Assembly: GCA_003574845.1 (NCBI GenBank)
Contig: NDHY01000008.1
Span: 1 to 35,933 of the forward strand
Direction of reading: 5' to 3'
Source: a candidate division NPL-UPA2 bacterium Unc8
GTDB lineage: Bacteria; NPL-UPA2
DNA: 35,933 nt
The stretch's first letter is position 1. The number at the start of each line of letters is the position of its first letter. Below, piece after piece: positions 1 to 7,525 of the stretch. The notes beneath the pieces were generated by a model, which saw only the letters and a list, made by a program, of their open reading frames with translations, did not search any database and was not told where the DNA came from. The translations under genes and the position numbers were made by a program.

Positions 1-23
1 TAAGTATTCAGTGAACACGTTAT

Positions 24-108
24 TCTTGGTAGTCGCAGGCTTCAGCCTTCTTGGTAGCCGCAGGCTTCAGCCTGCGCCGAAGTAACGCAACCTAAAGGTT
101 GCGGCTAC
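24..108. repeat. REP-like palindromic repeat cluster
   Basis: Two near-identical 24-base direct copies lie at 24-47 and 49-72, differing at one base (GTAGTCGC versus GTAGCCGC). The second copy extends into a perfect hairpin at 59-76 (7-bp stem, loop TTCA). A second perfect hairpin follows at 86-103 (CGCAACC, loop TAAA, GGTTGCG). GTAGCCGC at 54-61 and GCGGCTAC at 101-108 can pair and enclose both hairpins. A related copy, inverted, lies at 2114-2137. This resembles dispersed REP/BIME-type elements. It lies downstream of nnrE/nnrD and could act as a transcript end, but there is no clear U-tract. Confidence 0.8.
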
Positions 109-139
109 CTTCAAACCTGCTTTTATACCACGTCTTTAT

Positions 140-180
140 TTGTGCTCTTTGTGCCTCTGTGCCTTTGTGCCTTTGTGCCT
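140..180 (-). repeat. Octad array AGGCACAA, 3' of nnrE/nnrD
   Basis: Read on the minus strand, four tandem octads of AGGCACAA type occupy 149-180, with one more degenerate unit at 140-147. The array starts about ten bases after the nnrE/nnrD stop codon and runs in the sense direction of that gene. The same octad recurs after five other genes in this window. Confidence 0.85.
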
Positions 181-189
181 TTTTTACTA

Positions 190-1734
190 TTAGTCCATGG
201 CTAATTGTTGCATTGCTATGGGAAGATTGTCAATAATATCGGTGGCAATCAGAGAAGGCAGTCCTACTTTCTCTGCTGCTATATCCCCGGCTTTCCCATG
301 GATATATACTGCCGCCCGTGCCGCATCAATCCCCAGGAGTCCCTGCCCAATGAAGGAAGCAATCATTCCTGTCAGGATATCCCCTACCCCACCTGAAGCC
401 ATCCCCGGGTTTCCAGTAGAGTTAATCCAGACATCCCCTTGAGAGTTAGCGAGCACTGTTGCTGCTCCCTTAAGAACAACTACTGCCCCGGATTGTGAGG
501 CAATCTCCCGAGCGGTGCCAATGCGGTCTGACTGGACCTCCTCACTTCCCTTACCAATAAGTCTCCCGGCCTCTCCTGGATGAGGAGTTATAATAAGGGG
601 ACACCTGGCATTTTTAAGAAGTGAGAGGTCGCCATTAAGTAAATTCAACCCATCAGCATCAAGAACAACCGGTTTTTCAATTGCAACTAAAAGCTCCCGC
701 AATAATTCTCCGGTCTCTGAATTTGTTGAGAGCCCCGGCCCAAGAGCAACAGCATCTACCTTCTCCATCATCTGGAGAATTCTCCTCAATGCCCCAGGAC
801 TTAAAGAACCCTCTGTAGTTTCCGGGAGAGGCAAGGTCATAACCTCAGTAAGCTTGACTTCCATAATCGGATTTAAACTTTCAGGAATTCCAAGAGTAAC
901 CAATCCAGCGCCAGTGCGTATTGCCGCAATACTGCCTAACACCGCGGCTCCGCTAAGGCCGGTGGAACCCGCCAGAATAAAGACATGTCCATAATCACCT
1001 TTATGCGAATCTCCCCTCCTGCGAGGAAAAAGCAAAGAGATTTCACTATTAGTAAGAAGATTGATATTCAATCCTTTATCAGTGAGAAGTTCTGCGGGAA
1101 TGCCAATATCCACAATGGTAATTTCTCCCGCAAACTCCCTGCCTGGATATAAGAAAAGACCGAGCTTGGGCAGTCCAAATGTGACGGTCTGCCTGGCTTG
1201 CACACAAACTCCGAGAGGCTTGCCTGTATCCGCATCCAGACCAGATGGAACATCAACGGAGATAATTGGCTTCTGCGCTTCATTTAATAAGGTAATAGCC
1301 GCTGAAGTAAGCCCTTTGATATTGCCTTTCACTCCCGTGCCCAGGAGCGCATCAATCAAAAGGTCGACTTTAAGGATTTCATCTCTAAATTCTTTGAAAT
1401 CATCTTCGCTCCTAATCTCTCGCGGGGGTTCTTGCAATCTATCCAAATTTTCACGGGCAGCGCCTCTTACATCGCTCTTTTCTCCCAGGAGAAAAGTAAG
1501 AACTCGAAATCCCTCTTTTATAAGATAACGAGCAGCAACGAATCCATCTCCACCATTGTTTCCCCCTCCAGCAAGAACTACCACCATTTTGCCACCGCAA
1601 TCATTAAGCATACGAGAAGCAGCTACCGCCACGCTCTTTCCCGCATTTTCCATCAAAGAGAGGGTGGAAACTTTAAAGTCATCCATTGCGCGACGATCAA
1701 TCTTCCTCATTTCCACAGCGTTAACCAGCTTCAT
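190..1734 (-). CDS. nnrE/nnrD (yjeF): Bifunctional NAD(P)H-hydrate epimerase / ADP-dependent dehydratase
   Basis: This cytosolic metabolite-repair enzyme epimerises and dehydrates damaged NADHX and NADPHX. The 514-residue length fits the fused YjeF family. The N-terminal epimerase half carries a glycine-rich GGGNNGGDG at 56-64 and DVPSGLDADTG at 161-171. The C-terminal dehydratase half, of ribokinase-like fold, carries GPGLS at 332-336, TPHPGE at 383-388 and GGVGDILTG at 448-456, which includes the expected catalytic Asp. The ATG start overlaps the acpS stop in an ATGA junction, so the two genes are probably translationally coupled. It is the last gene of the tilS-ftsH-folP-pdxJ-acpS run. Octad repeat DNA begins within about ten bases of the stop. 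Confidence 0.95.
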   Translation of the reverse strand: MKLVNAVEMRKIDRRAMDDFKVSTLSLMENAGKSVAVAASRMLNDCGGKMVVVLAGGGNNGGDGFVAARYLIKEGFRVLTFLLGEKSDVRGAARENLDRLQEPPREIRSEDDFKEFRDEILKVDLLIDALLGTGVKGNIKGLTSAAITLLNEAQKPIISVDVPSGLDADTGKPLGVCVQARQTVTFGLPKLGLFLYPGREFAGEITIVDIGIPAELLTDKGLNINLLTNSEISLLFPRRRGDSHKGDYGHVFILAGSTGLSGAAVLGSIAAIRTGAGLVTLGIPESLNPIMEVKLTEVMTLPLPETTEGSLSPGALRRILQMMEKVDAVALGPGLSTNSETGELLRELLVAIEKPVVLDADGLNLLNGDLSLLKNARCPLIITPHPGEAGRLIGKGSEEVQSDRIGTAREIASQSGAVVVLKGAATVLANSQGDVWINSTGNPGMASGGVGDILTGMIASFIGQGLLGIDAARAAVYIHGKAGDIAAEKVGLPSLIATDIIDNLPIAMQQLAMD

Positions 1735-2096
1735 TTTGTAGTTACCACCTGAGCAATAGCATAGGCTCCATCATGGGAGAGACTCAGGAATATTTTTTCC
1801 GCCTGCTGCTCCATAGCCACCCCTCTCACCCCGTCAGAAAGCTTAATTGACGGTTTTCCTCTCTCGTCATTAATTATTTCAATATTTTCCCACCCTACTC
1901 TCCTGCCAAGAGCTTTCATTGTTGCCTCTTTAGCAGCAAAGCGAGCAGCAAAATGAATAAATTCCATCTTCTGCCGACGGCAGTAATTTATTTCTCCCTG
2001 TGTATATACCCGGGAAATAAATCTCTCCTGCCATCTCTCAATGGCATTCTTAATTCTTCTTAATTGAATAATATCAACTCCTATTCCAGTAATCAA
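1731..2096 (-). CDS. acpS: Holo-[acyl-carrier-protein] synthase
   Basis: The enzyme transfers 4'-phosphopantetheine from CoA to the serine of acyl carrier protein; the ACP at 19895-20170 is the likely substrate. The 121-residue length is typical. The metal-site residues are visible as Asp8 in GIGVDI and Glu57 in FAAKEA, matching the family pattern. The start is TTG, preceded by AGAGGT at about five bases. No better in-frame ATG precedes GIGVD. It overlaps nnrE/nnrD by four bases and follows pdxJ closely, an arrangement common in bacteria. Confidence 0.95.
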   Translation of the reverse strand: MITGIGVDIIQLRRIKNAIERWQERFISRVYTQGEINYCRRQKMEFIHFAARFAAKEATMKALGRRVGWENIEIINDERGKPSIKLSDGVRGVAMEQQAEKIFLSLSHDGAYAIAQVVTTK

Positions 2097-2113
2097 CTTC
2101 TACCTCTTCCATC

Positions 2114-2137
2114 CGCGGGCTGAAGCCTGCGACTACC
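2114..2137 (-). repeat. REP-like hairpin copy overlapping the pdxJ stop
   Basis: This is an inverted copy of the repeat at 24-76. It has an imperfect 7-bp stem (one G-T pair) and ends in GGTAGTCGC on the minus strand. That edge supplies the final TGG (Trp) and TAG stop of pdxJ. Confidence 0.75.
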
Positions 2138-2849
2138 AATTAATTAAATCAAGCATTTCACGCACTGCTCTATCCAGCCCAACCAGCACTGCCCGAGAGA
2201 TAATTGTATGCCCAATGTTAAGTTCTTCCAATCCTGGGATGGAGGCAATTTGTCCTACATTGTAATATGTAAGCCCATGCCCGGCATAAACATCAAGTCC
2301 GAGCTCTTTTGCTACCGCCACTCCCTTTCTTAATTTTTCCAATTCCTTTTCTCGCTGAATCACATTATTAAAATGCTTAGCATATTCTCCTGTATGTAAT
2401 TCTACGGCACTGGCGCCAACCCGAGCCGCAGCTTCAATTTGACGAGGATTAGTATTAATAAATAAGCTGACAGGTATCCCGCTCTCTTTCAGTTCTTCAG
2501 TAGCAGCTTTCAATGCCTCTTCTCCCGAGACAACATCTAATCCCCCTTCAGTAGTTATTTCCTCTCTTCGCTCAGGGACAATTGTTGCCTGGTCAGGCTT
2601 AACCTCCCTGGCAATTTTAATTATTTCTGCTGTAGCAGCCATCTCCAGATTGAGCTTTATCTTTACGACACCCCTCAAGATTTTCAGGTCACGGTCTTTG
2701 ATATGCCTTCTGTCCTCGCGCAAATGAACGACAATTCCATCCGCACCGGCAAGCTGACAGATAACCGCGCCGGCAACAGGGTCAGGCTCAAAAGTCCTTC
2801 GCGCCTCTCTAACCGTCGCAATGTGATCAATATTAACCCCTAACCTCAT
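2133..2849 (-). CDS. pdxJ: Pyridoxine 5'-phosphate synthase
   Basis: The enzyme condenses 3-amino-2-oxopropyl phosphate with 1-deoxyxylulose 5-phosphate to make pyridoxine 5'-phosphate, in the DXP-dependent vitamin B6 route. The 238 residues form a TIM barrel of normal length. The N-terminus has the signature NIDHIATVR at 6-14, followed by [10 protein letters not shown] and later ELHTGEYA and AGHGL, all typical of PdxJ. The ATG start is preceded by GAGGAG at about seven bases. The last codon and the stop fall inside a REP-like element, so the C-terminus was probably reset by the repeat. A CTGGTGC module lies 22 bases upstream of the start. Confidence 0.96.
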   Translation of the reverse strand: MRLGVNIDHIATVREARRTFEPDPVAGAVICQLAGADGIVVHLREDRRHIKDRDLKILRGVVKIKLNLEMAATAEIIKIAREVKPDQATIVPERREEITTEGGLDVVSGEEALKAATEELKESGIPVSLFINTNPRQIEAAARVGASAVELHTGEYAKHFNNVIQREKELEKLRKGVAVAKELGLDVYAGHGLTYYNVGQIASIPGLEELNIGHTIISRAVLVGLDRAVREMLDLINW

Positions 2850-2871
2850 TTTTTCTCCTCAACTACCCAGA

Positions 2872-2900
2872 GTGCACCAGTCACCAATTTCCAATTTCAT
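2872..2900 (-). repeat. Short heptad element in the pdxJ leader
   Basis: On the minus strand this reads as a GGAAATT-type heptad followed by GGTGACTGGTGCAC. The same CTGGTGC module lies at a similar distance before tilS, clpP and hflK. Confidence 0.65.
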
Positions 2901-2913
2901 CTCTCTCTTCTTA

Positions 2914-3759
2914 CTACTTACTTCCCATGATTGCATCTACTATGCCTGCCGCTCTTACTGTCTCCCCTACATCGTGCACTCTGACTATGTGAGCGCCATT
3001 TAAGATGGCACAAGTCATAGCCGCCAGGCTGGCCTCCAGGCGCTCTTCAACTGGAAGATTAAGAACATTGCCAATAAAACTTTTTCGCGAGAGACCAATG
3101 ACAAGCGGCTTTTCTAAAATAGCAAACTTTTCAAGATTTTTGATTATTTCCAGGTTATGGCTGGTTTTCTTTCCAAAGCCGATACCGGGGTCAATTAGAA
3201 GATTTTCTTCCCTGATACCGATTGCTTTTGCTTTCTTTATGGCTTCTTCAAAAAAACTGATAATTTCAGGGACAAGTGACCTGTAATAAGGATTCTCCTG
3301 CATATTTTTTGGGGTGCCCTGCATATGCATCAGGATGAGAGGAAGATTATACTCAGCCACGACCTCCCCCAAAGATAGGTCTCCACACAAGGCAGTTATA
3401 TCATTTACAAGCGATGCTCCTGCCTTAATGGCTTCACGAGCAACGATACTTTTAGAAGTATCCACAGAAATGGGGATATTTAGCTCTTGTGCCAGATGAG
3501 AGATTACAGGAATTATTCTTTTTACTTCCTCATCAGAGGAGATAGTTAGGGAACCCGGACGAGTAGACTCTCCGCCTACATCAATTATATCTGCCCCAGC
3601 CGCGGCAAGATAGCGGGCACGAGAAAGTGCGTCATCAGGAGTAAAGTGCTTTCCACCATCAAAAAAAGAATCGGGGGTAACATTTAGTATCCCCATAACT
3701 GCTGTTCTTTTTCCTAATCGCAGCCGATATTTGCCACAGTGGAGTTCAAACTCCTTCAT
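2914..3759 (-). CDS. folP: Dihydropteroate synthase
   Basis: The enzyme joins p-aminobenzoate to hydroxymethyl-dihydropterin pyrophosphate to give dihydropteroate in folate synthesis. Motifs in order: MGILNVTPDSFFDGG at 22-36, VGGESTRPG at 61-69, VNDIT, LMHMQGTP, DPGIGFGK, GLSRKSF and the final VRVHDV. All are diagnostic, and 281 residues is normal. It starts nine bases after ftsH with no obvious Shine-Dalgarno sequence, so coupling to ftsH is likely. PabB and PabC-like genes for its substrate lie in the same window on the other strand. The final SK and stop are encoded in a GTAAGTAGTAA-type repeat. Confidence 0.97.
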   Translation of the reverse strand: MKEFELHCGKYRLRLGKRTAVMGILNVTPDSFFDGGKHFTPDDALSRARYLAAAGADIIDVGGESTRPGSLTISSDEEVKRIIPVISHLAQELNIPISVDTSKSIVAREAIKAGASLVNDITALCGDLSLGEVVAEYNLPLILMHMQGTPKNMQENPYYRSLVPEIISFFEEAIKKAKAIGIREENLLIDPGIGFGKKTSHNLEIIKNLEKFAILEKPLVIGLSRKSFIGNVLNLPVEERLEASLAAMTCAILNGAHIVRVHDVGETVRAAGIVDAIMGSK

Positions 3760-3768
3760 TTTTAGGAA

Positions 3769-5676
3769 TCAGCGATTCTCTAATGCGGTATCCCTTTTAA
3801 TACCAACTATTTCCTGCACCTTATCCCCATCTAACACCTCATGCTCCTTCAGGGTAGCAGCAAGCTTATCTAATTTTTCCCGATTACTTTTAAGAAGAGT
3901 TTCTGCCCGATGATAGCACTTATCAATCAGAGAGCGCACCTCATTGTCTATATCCAGTGCAATCTTATCGCTGTAATGCTTGTCCCGCGTTATGTCTCTT
4001 CCTAAAAATAATTTATCTTCACTATCTCTGAAGGTCATAGGGCCAAGCTTTTCTGACATTCCAAACTCGCATACCATTTTTCTTATTGCTTTGGTAGCTA
4101 TCTCCAGATCATTCTGGGCTCCAGTCGTTGACTCATTAAATACAACCTGTTCGGCTACTCTCCCCCCTAAAAAGACGACTACGCGGCCAAGCAGCTCCTT
4201 CTTTGTCGTTAGATAGCGATCTTCTAAGGGAAACTGGAGTGTGTAGCCTAATGCTCGGCCTCCACGCGGGATGATAGATACCTTATGAAGCGGGTCAGCC
4301 TCTGAAATAAGCAGAGCCAGCAATGCATGCCCTGATTCATGATAGGCAACAATTGACTTCTCATAATCACTGATTATCCGGGATCTCCGCTCTGGCCCGG
4401 CAATCACCCTTTCTATTGCCTCCATAAACTCCTTTGCCCCTACTGCCTTCTTGTCTTTTCTTGCCGCCAGAAGCGCCGCTTCATTAGCAACGTTTGCCAT
4501 ATCTGCGCCAAAAAACCCAGGAGTCTTGCGAGCAATCAATTTAAGGTCAACACTTTTGCCAAGAATTATTCCTTTGGTGTGAACCTTAAGAATTTCTTCT
4601 CTGCCCCTGAGGTCTGGGCTATAAACCTCAACCTGGCGGTCAAATCTCCCTGGACGGAGAAGCGCTGCATCAAGAACATCCATCCGATTAGTAGCCGCAA
4701 TAACAATTACTGCTTCCTGGGTACTGAATCCATCCATCTCTGCCAATAGTTGATTTAATGTCTGTTCTCTTTCGTCATGACCGCCGCCAATTCCAGAGAA
4801 GCGTTGTCTTCCAACGGCATCAATCTCATCAATGAAAATAATAGATGGGGCATGTTTTCTTCCCTGCTCAAACACATCCCTGACCCGGGAAGCGCCAACC
4901 CCTACAAACATCTCTACAAAATCAGAGCCATTAACATTAAAGAAAGAAACATTTGCCTCTCCGGCAATTGCCTTGGCAAGAAGAGTTTTTCCGCAACCAG
5001 GAGGACCATACAGAAGTACTCCCTTCGGAATTTTCGCTCCTAATTTGCGATACCTCTCCGGCCACTTGAGAAACGAAACTATTTCCTGCAATTCCTCTTT
5101 TGATTCATCAATTCCGGCAACATCACTAAAGGTAACCTTTGGAATATCTTTATCAAGTAGCTTTGCTTTACTCTTTCCAAAAGCGATTGCTCCCTTGCTG
5201 CCAGCCTGCATATAACGTATAAACATTATCCAGAGAAAAACAATAAAGAGAACGGGAAGAAGGAAGTTGAATATAACCCGCCCCCAGGGACTGGCTGCTT
5301 TAAAAATGATGCCCATTCCCTTAGCTTCCATTGCTCTGATTAAATCCGGGTCTTCAAATGCAAGTGTAGTTCTGAAAGAATCGGTTGTGATAATCCGCCC
5401 AGTGCGAATATCATGAAGCTCCACTGCTTTATGAAGCCTGCCTGTTACCTCCATGCCTACGATAGTAACTTCTTTTATATTTGAATACTTTTCCAAATCA
5501 AGGGTTCCTAACTCCGCAATAAAGGCATCATAGGATATCTTTGCTATCGGTCTCTCGGCAAGATTCCTGGCAATGCTAAAGATAAAAAAGATTATTATTA
5601 CCACTCCACCTATCAGAAAAGGAATCAGATTCCTGGGTTTCCTGGGTGGCACAGTTTTTTCTTTTTCCAATTTCAT
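3769..5676 (-). CDS. ftsH: ATP-dependent zinc metalloprotease FtsH
   Basis: This membrane-anchored AAA+ protease degrades misassembled membrane proteins and short-lived regulators. It has two transmembrane segments at about 18-37 and 134-154 flanking a small periplasmic domain. Walker A GPPGCGKT is at 224-231, Walker B IIFIDEID at 279-286, the pore loop MFVGVG near 256-261, and the zinc motif HESGH at 446-450. The 635-residue length is typical. The ATG start has GAGGGG upstream. Its partners HflK and HflC are encoded at 29945-31821. The tilS-ftsH-folP order is a conserved bacterial arrangement. Confidence 0.97.
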   Translation of the reverse strand: MKLEKEKTVPPRKPRNLIPFLIGGVVIIIFFIFSIARNLAERPIAKISYDAFIAELGTLDLEKYSNIKEVTIVGMEVTGRLHKAVELHDIRTGRIITTDSFRTTLAFEDPDLIRAMEAKGMGIIFKAASPWGRVIFNFLLPVLFIVFLWIMFIRYMQAGSKGAIAFGKSKAKLLDKDIPKVTFSDVAGIDESKEELQEIVSFLKWPERYRKLGAKIPKGVLLYGPPGCGKTLLAKAIAGEANVSFFNVNGSDFVEMFVGVGASRVRDVFEQGRKHAPSIIFIDEIDAVGRQRFSGIGGGHDEREQTLNQLLAEMDGFSTQEAVIVIAATNRMDVLDAALLRPGRFDRQVEVYSPDLRGREEILKVHTKGIILGKSVDLKLIARKTPGFFGADMANVANEAALLAARKDKKAVGAKEFMEAIERVIAGPERRSRIISDYEKSIVAYHESGHALLALLISEADPLHKVSIIPRGGRALGYTLQFPLEDRYLTTKKELLGRVVVFLGGRVAEQVVFNESTTGAQNDLEIATKAIRKMVCEFGMSEKLGPMTFRDSEDKLFLGRDITRDKHYSDKIALDIDNEVRSLIDKCYHRAETLLKSNREKLDKLAATLKEHEVLDGDKVQEIVGIKRDTALENR

Positions 5677-5724
5677 TTTCCCCTCAAATCAACCAGTTGA
5701 AGTCTATCATATAGCAGGAAAAAA

Positions 5725-7143
5725 TCAAGGTAAATAATCAACTTCTATTCTCAGCACCTTTTTGGTTTTCCCCGTTATTTTGCCAATTTCGCTCTGTTGC
5801 TGATTAATCACCCAGATAATCTCACTGCCGGAGAGAAGCAATGGCACCTGCTCTCTTTCTAAGAGTGGAATTTTCCTGTCAATAAAGAAGTCTTTTATCT
5901 TTTTTTTTCCTTTTATCCCCAAAGGACAAAATATATCTCCCTGCCTGCGATTACGAACAGTTAGGGGAAGATGTACCCGGGCATAGTCAAAATAAGCTAC
6001 CCGACGACTTTCAAAATCCTCTGGCTTTTCCTGAAAAGGAGATACAAAGGAAGACTTTATCCTCATCTTTGCCTCATTAATCTTTACTTCTCCAGGTGCA
6101 GGTAAAGAGTAAGCATACTCATTCTTTTTAGTAGACCCCTGCTCTTTAAGGATAATTAATTTGCCGTAAGCCTGTCTGCCAATAATACAGTGAGGGAGGC
6201 AAATCTCCCCCGGGGAATCTGCCATGGCAATGTGGAGCATCTCATCAATGTGCTCATTGCTCACCTTGCGCAAGTCCCCCTTAAGAACGGCAATTGCCTT
6301 ACGAAGCACCCTTCTCTGAAGTGCAGGGTGAAGCTCTCGCAGCTTGCCCGCATCAATCATAATGCGTCCATTCTTAACTTCAGATAGAGATGAAAAAGTC
6401 TCATCAGTCACTGATGTTAAATAGTCTTCATCTTCCTTCAGCACAGCAGCCATCCTTGAGAGATTAAGTTCAATGTGAGGATTATAAGTAGCAAGGAGCG
6501 GGATGAGTTTAGAGCGTACTTTGTTACGCAAGTATGCTGATTTTTTGTTAGACGAATCAAAACGCCCTTTTAAATGAACATCTTGCAGATAATTCATCAC
6601 CTCATAGCGACTAACCTCCAGAAGAGGGCGAATTACGAAAAGCCCGTCTTCTGAGACAGGCTCTGGATATGGACGCACTGCAGGAATTCCGGTCAGTCCC
6701 TTTAGCCCGCATCCACGCAATATCCATAAAAGCATCGTTTCAGCCTGGTCGTTCATAGTTTGCGCAACAGCAATTTTATTTGCCTTAATCTTATGGGAAA
6801 CAGCCTGAAAAAATTCATATCTTGCCTGCCGCCCGGCCTCCTGCAATGATAGCCCATATTTTTTGGCGAGGGCAGAGACGTCTCTTTTACTAACACTGGC
6901 GGAAAGACCGAAGCTCTTTGACAGCTCATCTACATAAAGTGCGTCCTCATCAGCTTCTTTCCCGCGCAAGGTATGGTTGAGATGAGCTACATGAAGATAA
7001 AGCGAGAACTCTTCCTTCAGAGTAACGAGAAGGCTGAGCATAGCAACGGAATCCGGGCCGCCTGAGACACCAACGACCACCCTATCCTCGCTGGCAAGCA
7101 TCTTGTATTTAGAAATTGTCTTCCTGACCTTTGCTAAAATCAC
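5725..7143 (-). CDS. tilS: tRNA(Ile)-lysidine synthetase
   Basis: The enzyme modifies the wobble cytidine of the CAU-anticodon isoleucine tRNA to lysidine, so that it reads AUA. The PP-loop SGGPDS is at 27-32, followed by the N-type ATP pyrophosphatase fold with HLNHTLRG and the RxxRY region. The C-terminal part (about 390-472), with LTVRNRRQGD and KIKDFFID, matches the TilS C-terminal domain. The length of 472 is normal. The start is GTG with AGGA a few bases upstream. It is the first gene of the tilS-ftsH-folP-pdxJ-acpS-nnrE run, transcribed away from the PAC2 gene across a repeat-filled intergenic region. Confidence 0.95.
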   Translation of the reverse strand: MILAKVRKTISKYKMLASEDRVVVGVSGGPDSVAMLSLLVTLKEEFSLYLHVAHLNHTLRGKEADEDALYVDELSKSFGLSASVSKRDVSALAKKYGLSLQEAGRQARYEFFQAVSHKIKANKIAVAQTMNDQAETMLLWILRGCGLKGLTGIPAVRPYPEPVSEDGLFVIRPLLEVSRYEVMNYLQDVHLKGRFDSSNKKSAYLRNKVRSKLIPLLATYNPHIELNLSRMAAVLKEDEDYLTSVTDETFSSLSEVKNGRIMIDAGKLRELHPALQRRVLRKAIAVLKGDLRKVSNEHIDEMLHIAMADSPGEICLPHCIIGRQAYGKLIILKEQGSTKKNEYAYSLPAPGEVKINEAKMRIKSSFVSPFQEKPEDFESRRVAYFDYARVHLPLTVRNRRQGDIFCPLGIKGKKKIKDFFIDRKIPLLEREQVPLLLSGSEIIWVINQQQSEIGKITGKTKKVLRIEVDYLP

Positions 7144-7166
7144 AACTTCCTACTAAAAAGAAAATG

Positions 7167-7312
7167 GAGCACCAGCCACCAGTTTCTAATTTCCAATTTC
7201 CAATTTCCAATTAATTTTCAATGACCCAATAAATGTCAGAAGTCAGAATTCAGGAGTCAGAATTCAGGAGTCAGAACTGTGAACTGTGAACTGTGAACCC
7301 TTGAACCCTTTG
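7167..7312 (+). repeat. Ordered composite heptad element (copy 1)
   Basis: The stretch parses into 7-base words in blocks: CACCAGC-type, then TTCCAAT repeated, a core containing CAATGAC, then AAGTCAG / AATTCAG / GAGTCAG words, then AACTGTG three times, then GAACCCT. A 41-base part (7208-7248) is identical to the reverse complement of 24925-24965. The core recurs again near 31910-31935. The words are not multiples of three and there is no protein signal. Short heptanucleotide repeats are known from filamentous cyanobacteria, but here several word families are joined in a conserved order. Confidence 0.85.
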
Positions 7313-7406
7313 CTTGACTTTCGGTTAACTATTAAATTGGATGCTATCACAACTTTAGCTATTAGGCAAGCGACTAACGAGTGGTGAAGATCTCATGTGG
7401 TTTAGC

Positions 7407-7435
7407 TTGACAAATGATTAAGGAAGAAGTATAAT
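7407..7435 (+). promoter_or_regulatory. Sigma70-type promoter of the PAC2-pabB-pabC genes
   Basis: TTGACA at 7407-7412 and TATAAT at 7430-7435 are separated by exactly 17 bases, a perfect match to the bacterial housekeeping consensus. Transcription would start near 7442, leaving an 84-base leader before the ATG at 7526. It is the strongest promoter-like site seen in the window. Confidence 0.85.
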
Positions 7436-7484
7436 TTTAACCATAGCAGACTTAGTGGGCATAAATAGGTATAAAATGGCAAAT

Positions 7485-7499
7485 GCACAAAGTTTGTGC
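7485..7499. promoter_or_regulatory. Perfect dyad GCACAAA-G-TTTGTGC in the PAC2 leader
   Basis: A 15-bp inverted repeat lies about 45-60 bases after the predicted transcription start. Its half-site GCACAAA is the core of the octad that follows several genes here. It could be a repressor operator or two octad cores that landed head to head. The one-base centre argues against an RNA hairpin. Confidence 0.4.
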
Positions 7500-7525
7500 C
7501 TTGTTAATTATAGGAGACTTACGAG

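Larger units (their letters stand above)
7144..7525. other. Divergent intergenic region tilS / PAC2
   Basis: This 382-bp spacer between divergent genes has four parts. The tilS leader and its ribosome-binding site are at 7144-7166. A composite heptad repeat is at 7167-7312. A unique stretch at 7313-7406 shows nothing I can assign (a TTGACT at 7314 has no matching -10). The PAC2 promoter and an 84-base leader with a short dyad occupy 7407-7525. Confidence 0.7.

Noticed and set aside
1061..1528. 155-codon plus-strand open frame
   Set aside because: It is antisense to the conserved nnrE/nnrD gene with no recognisable domain.
7314..7347. Second promoter with TTGACT at 7314-7319
   Set aside because: No -10-like hexamer lies 16-18 bases downstream, and the site overlaps the end of the repeat element. 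The perfect promoter at 7407-7435 explains the transcript.
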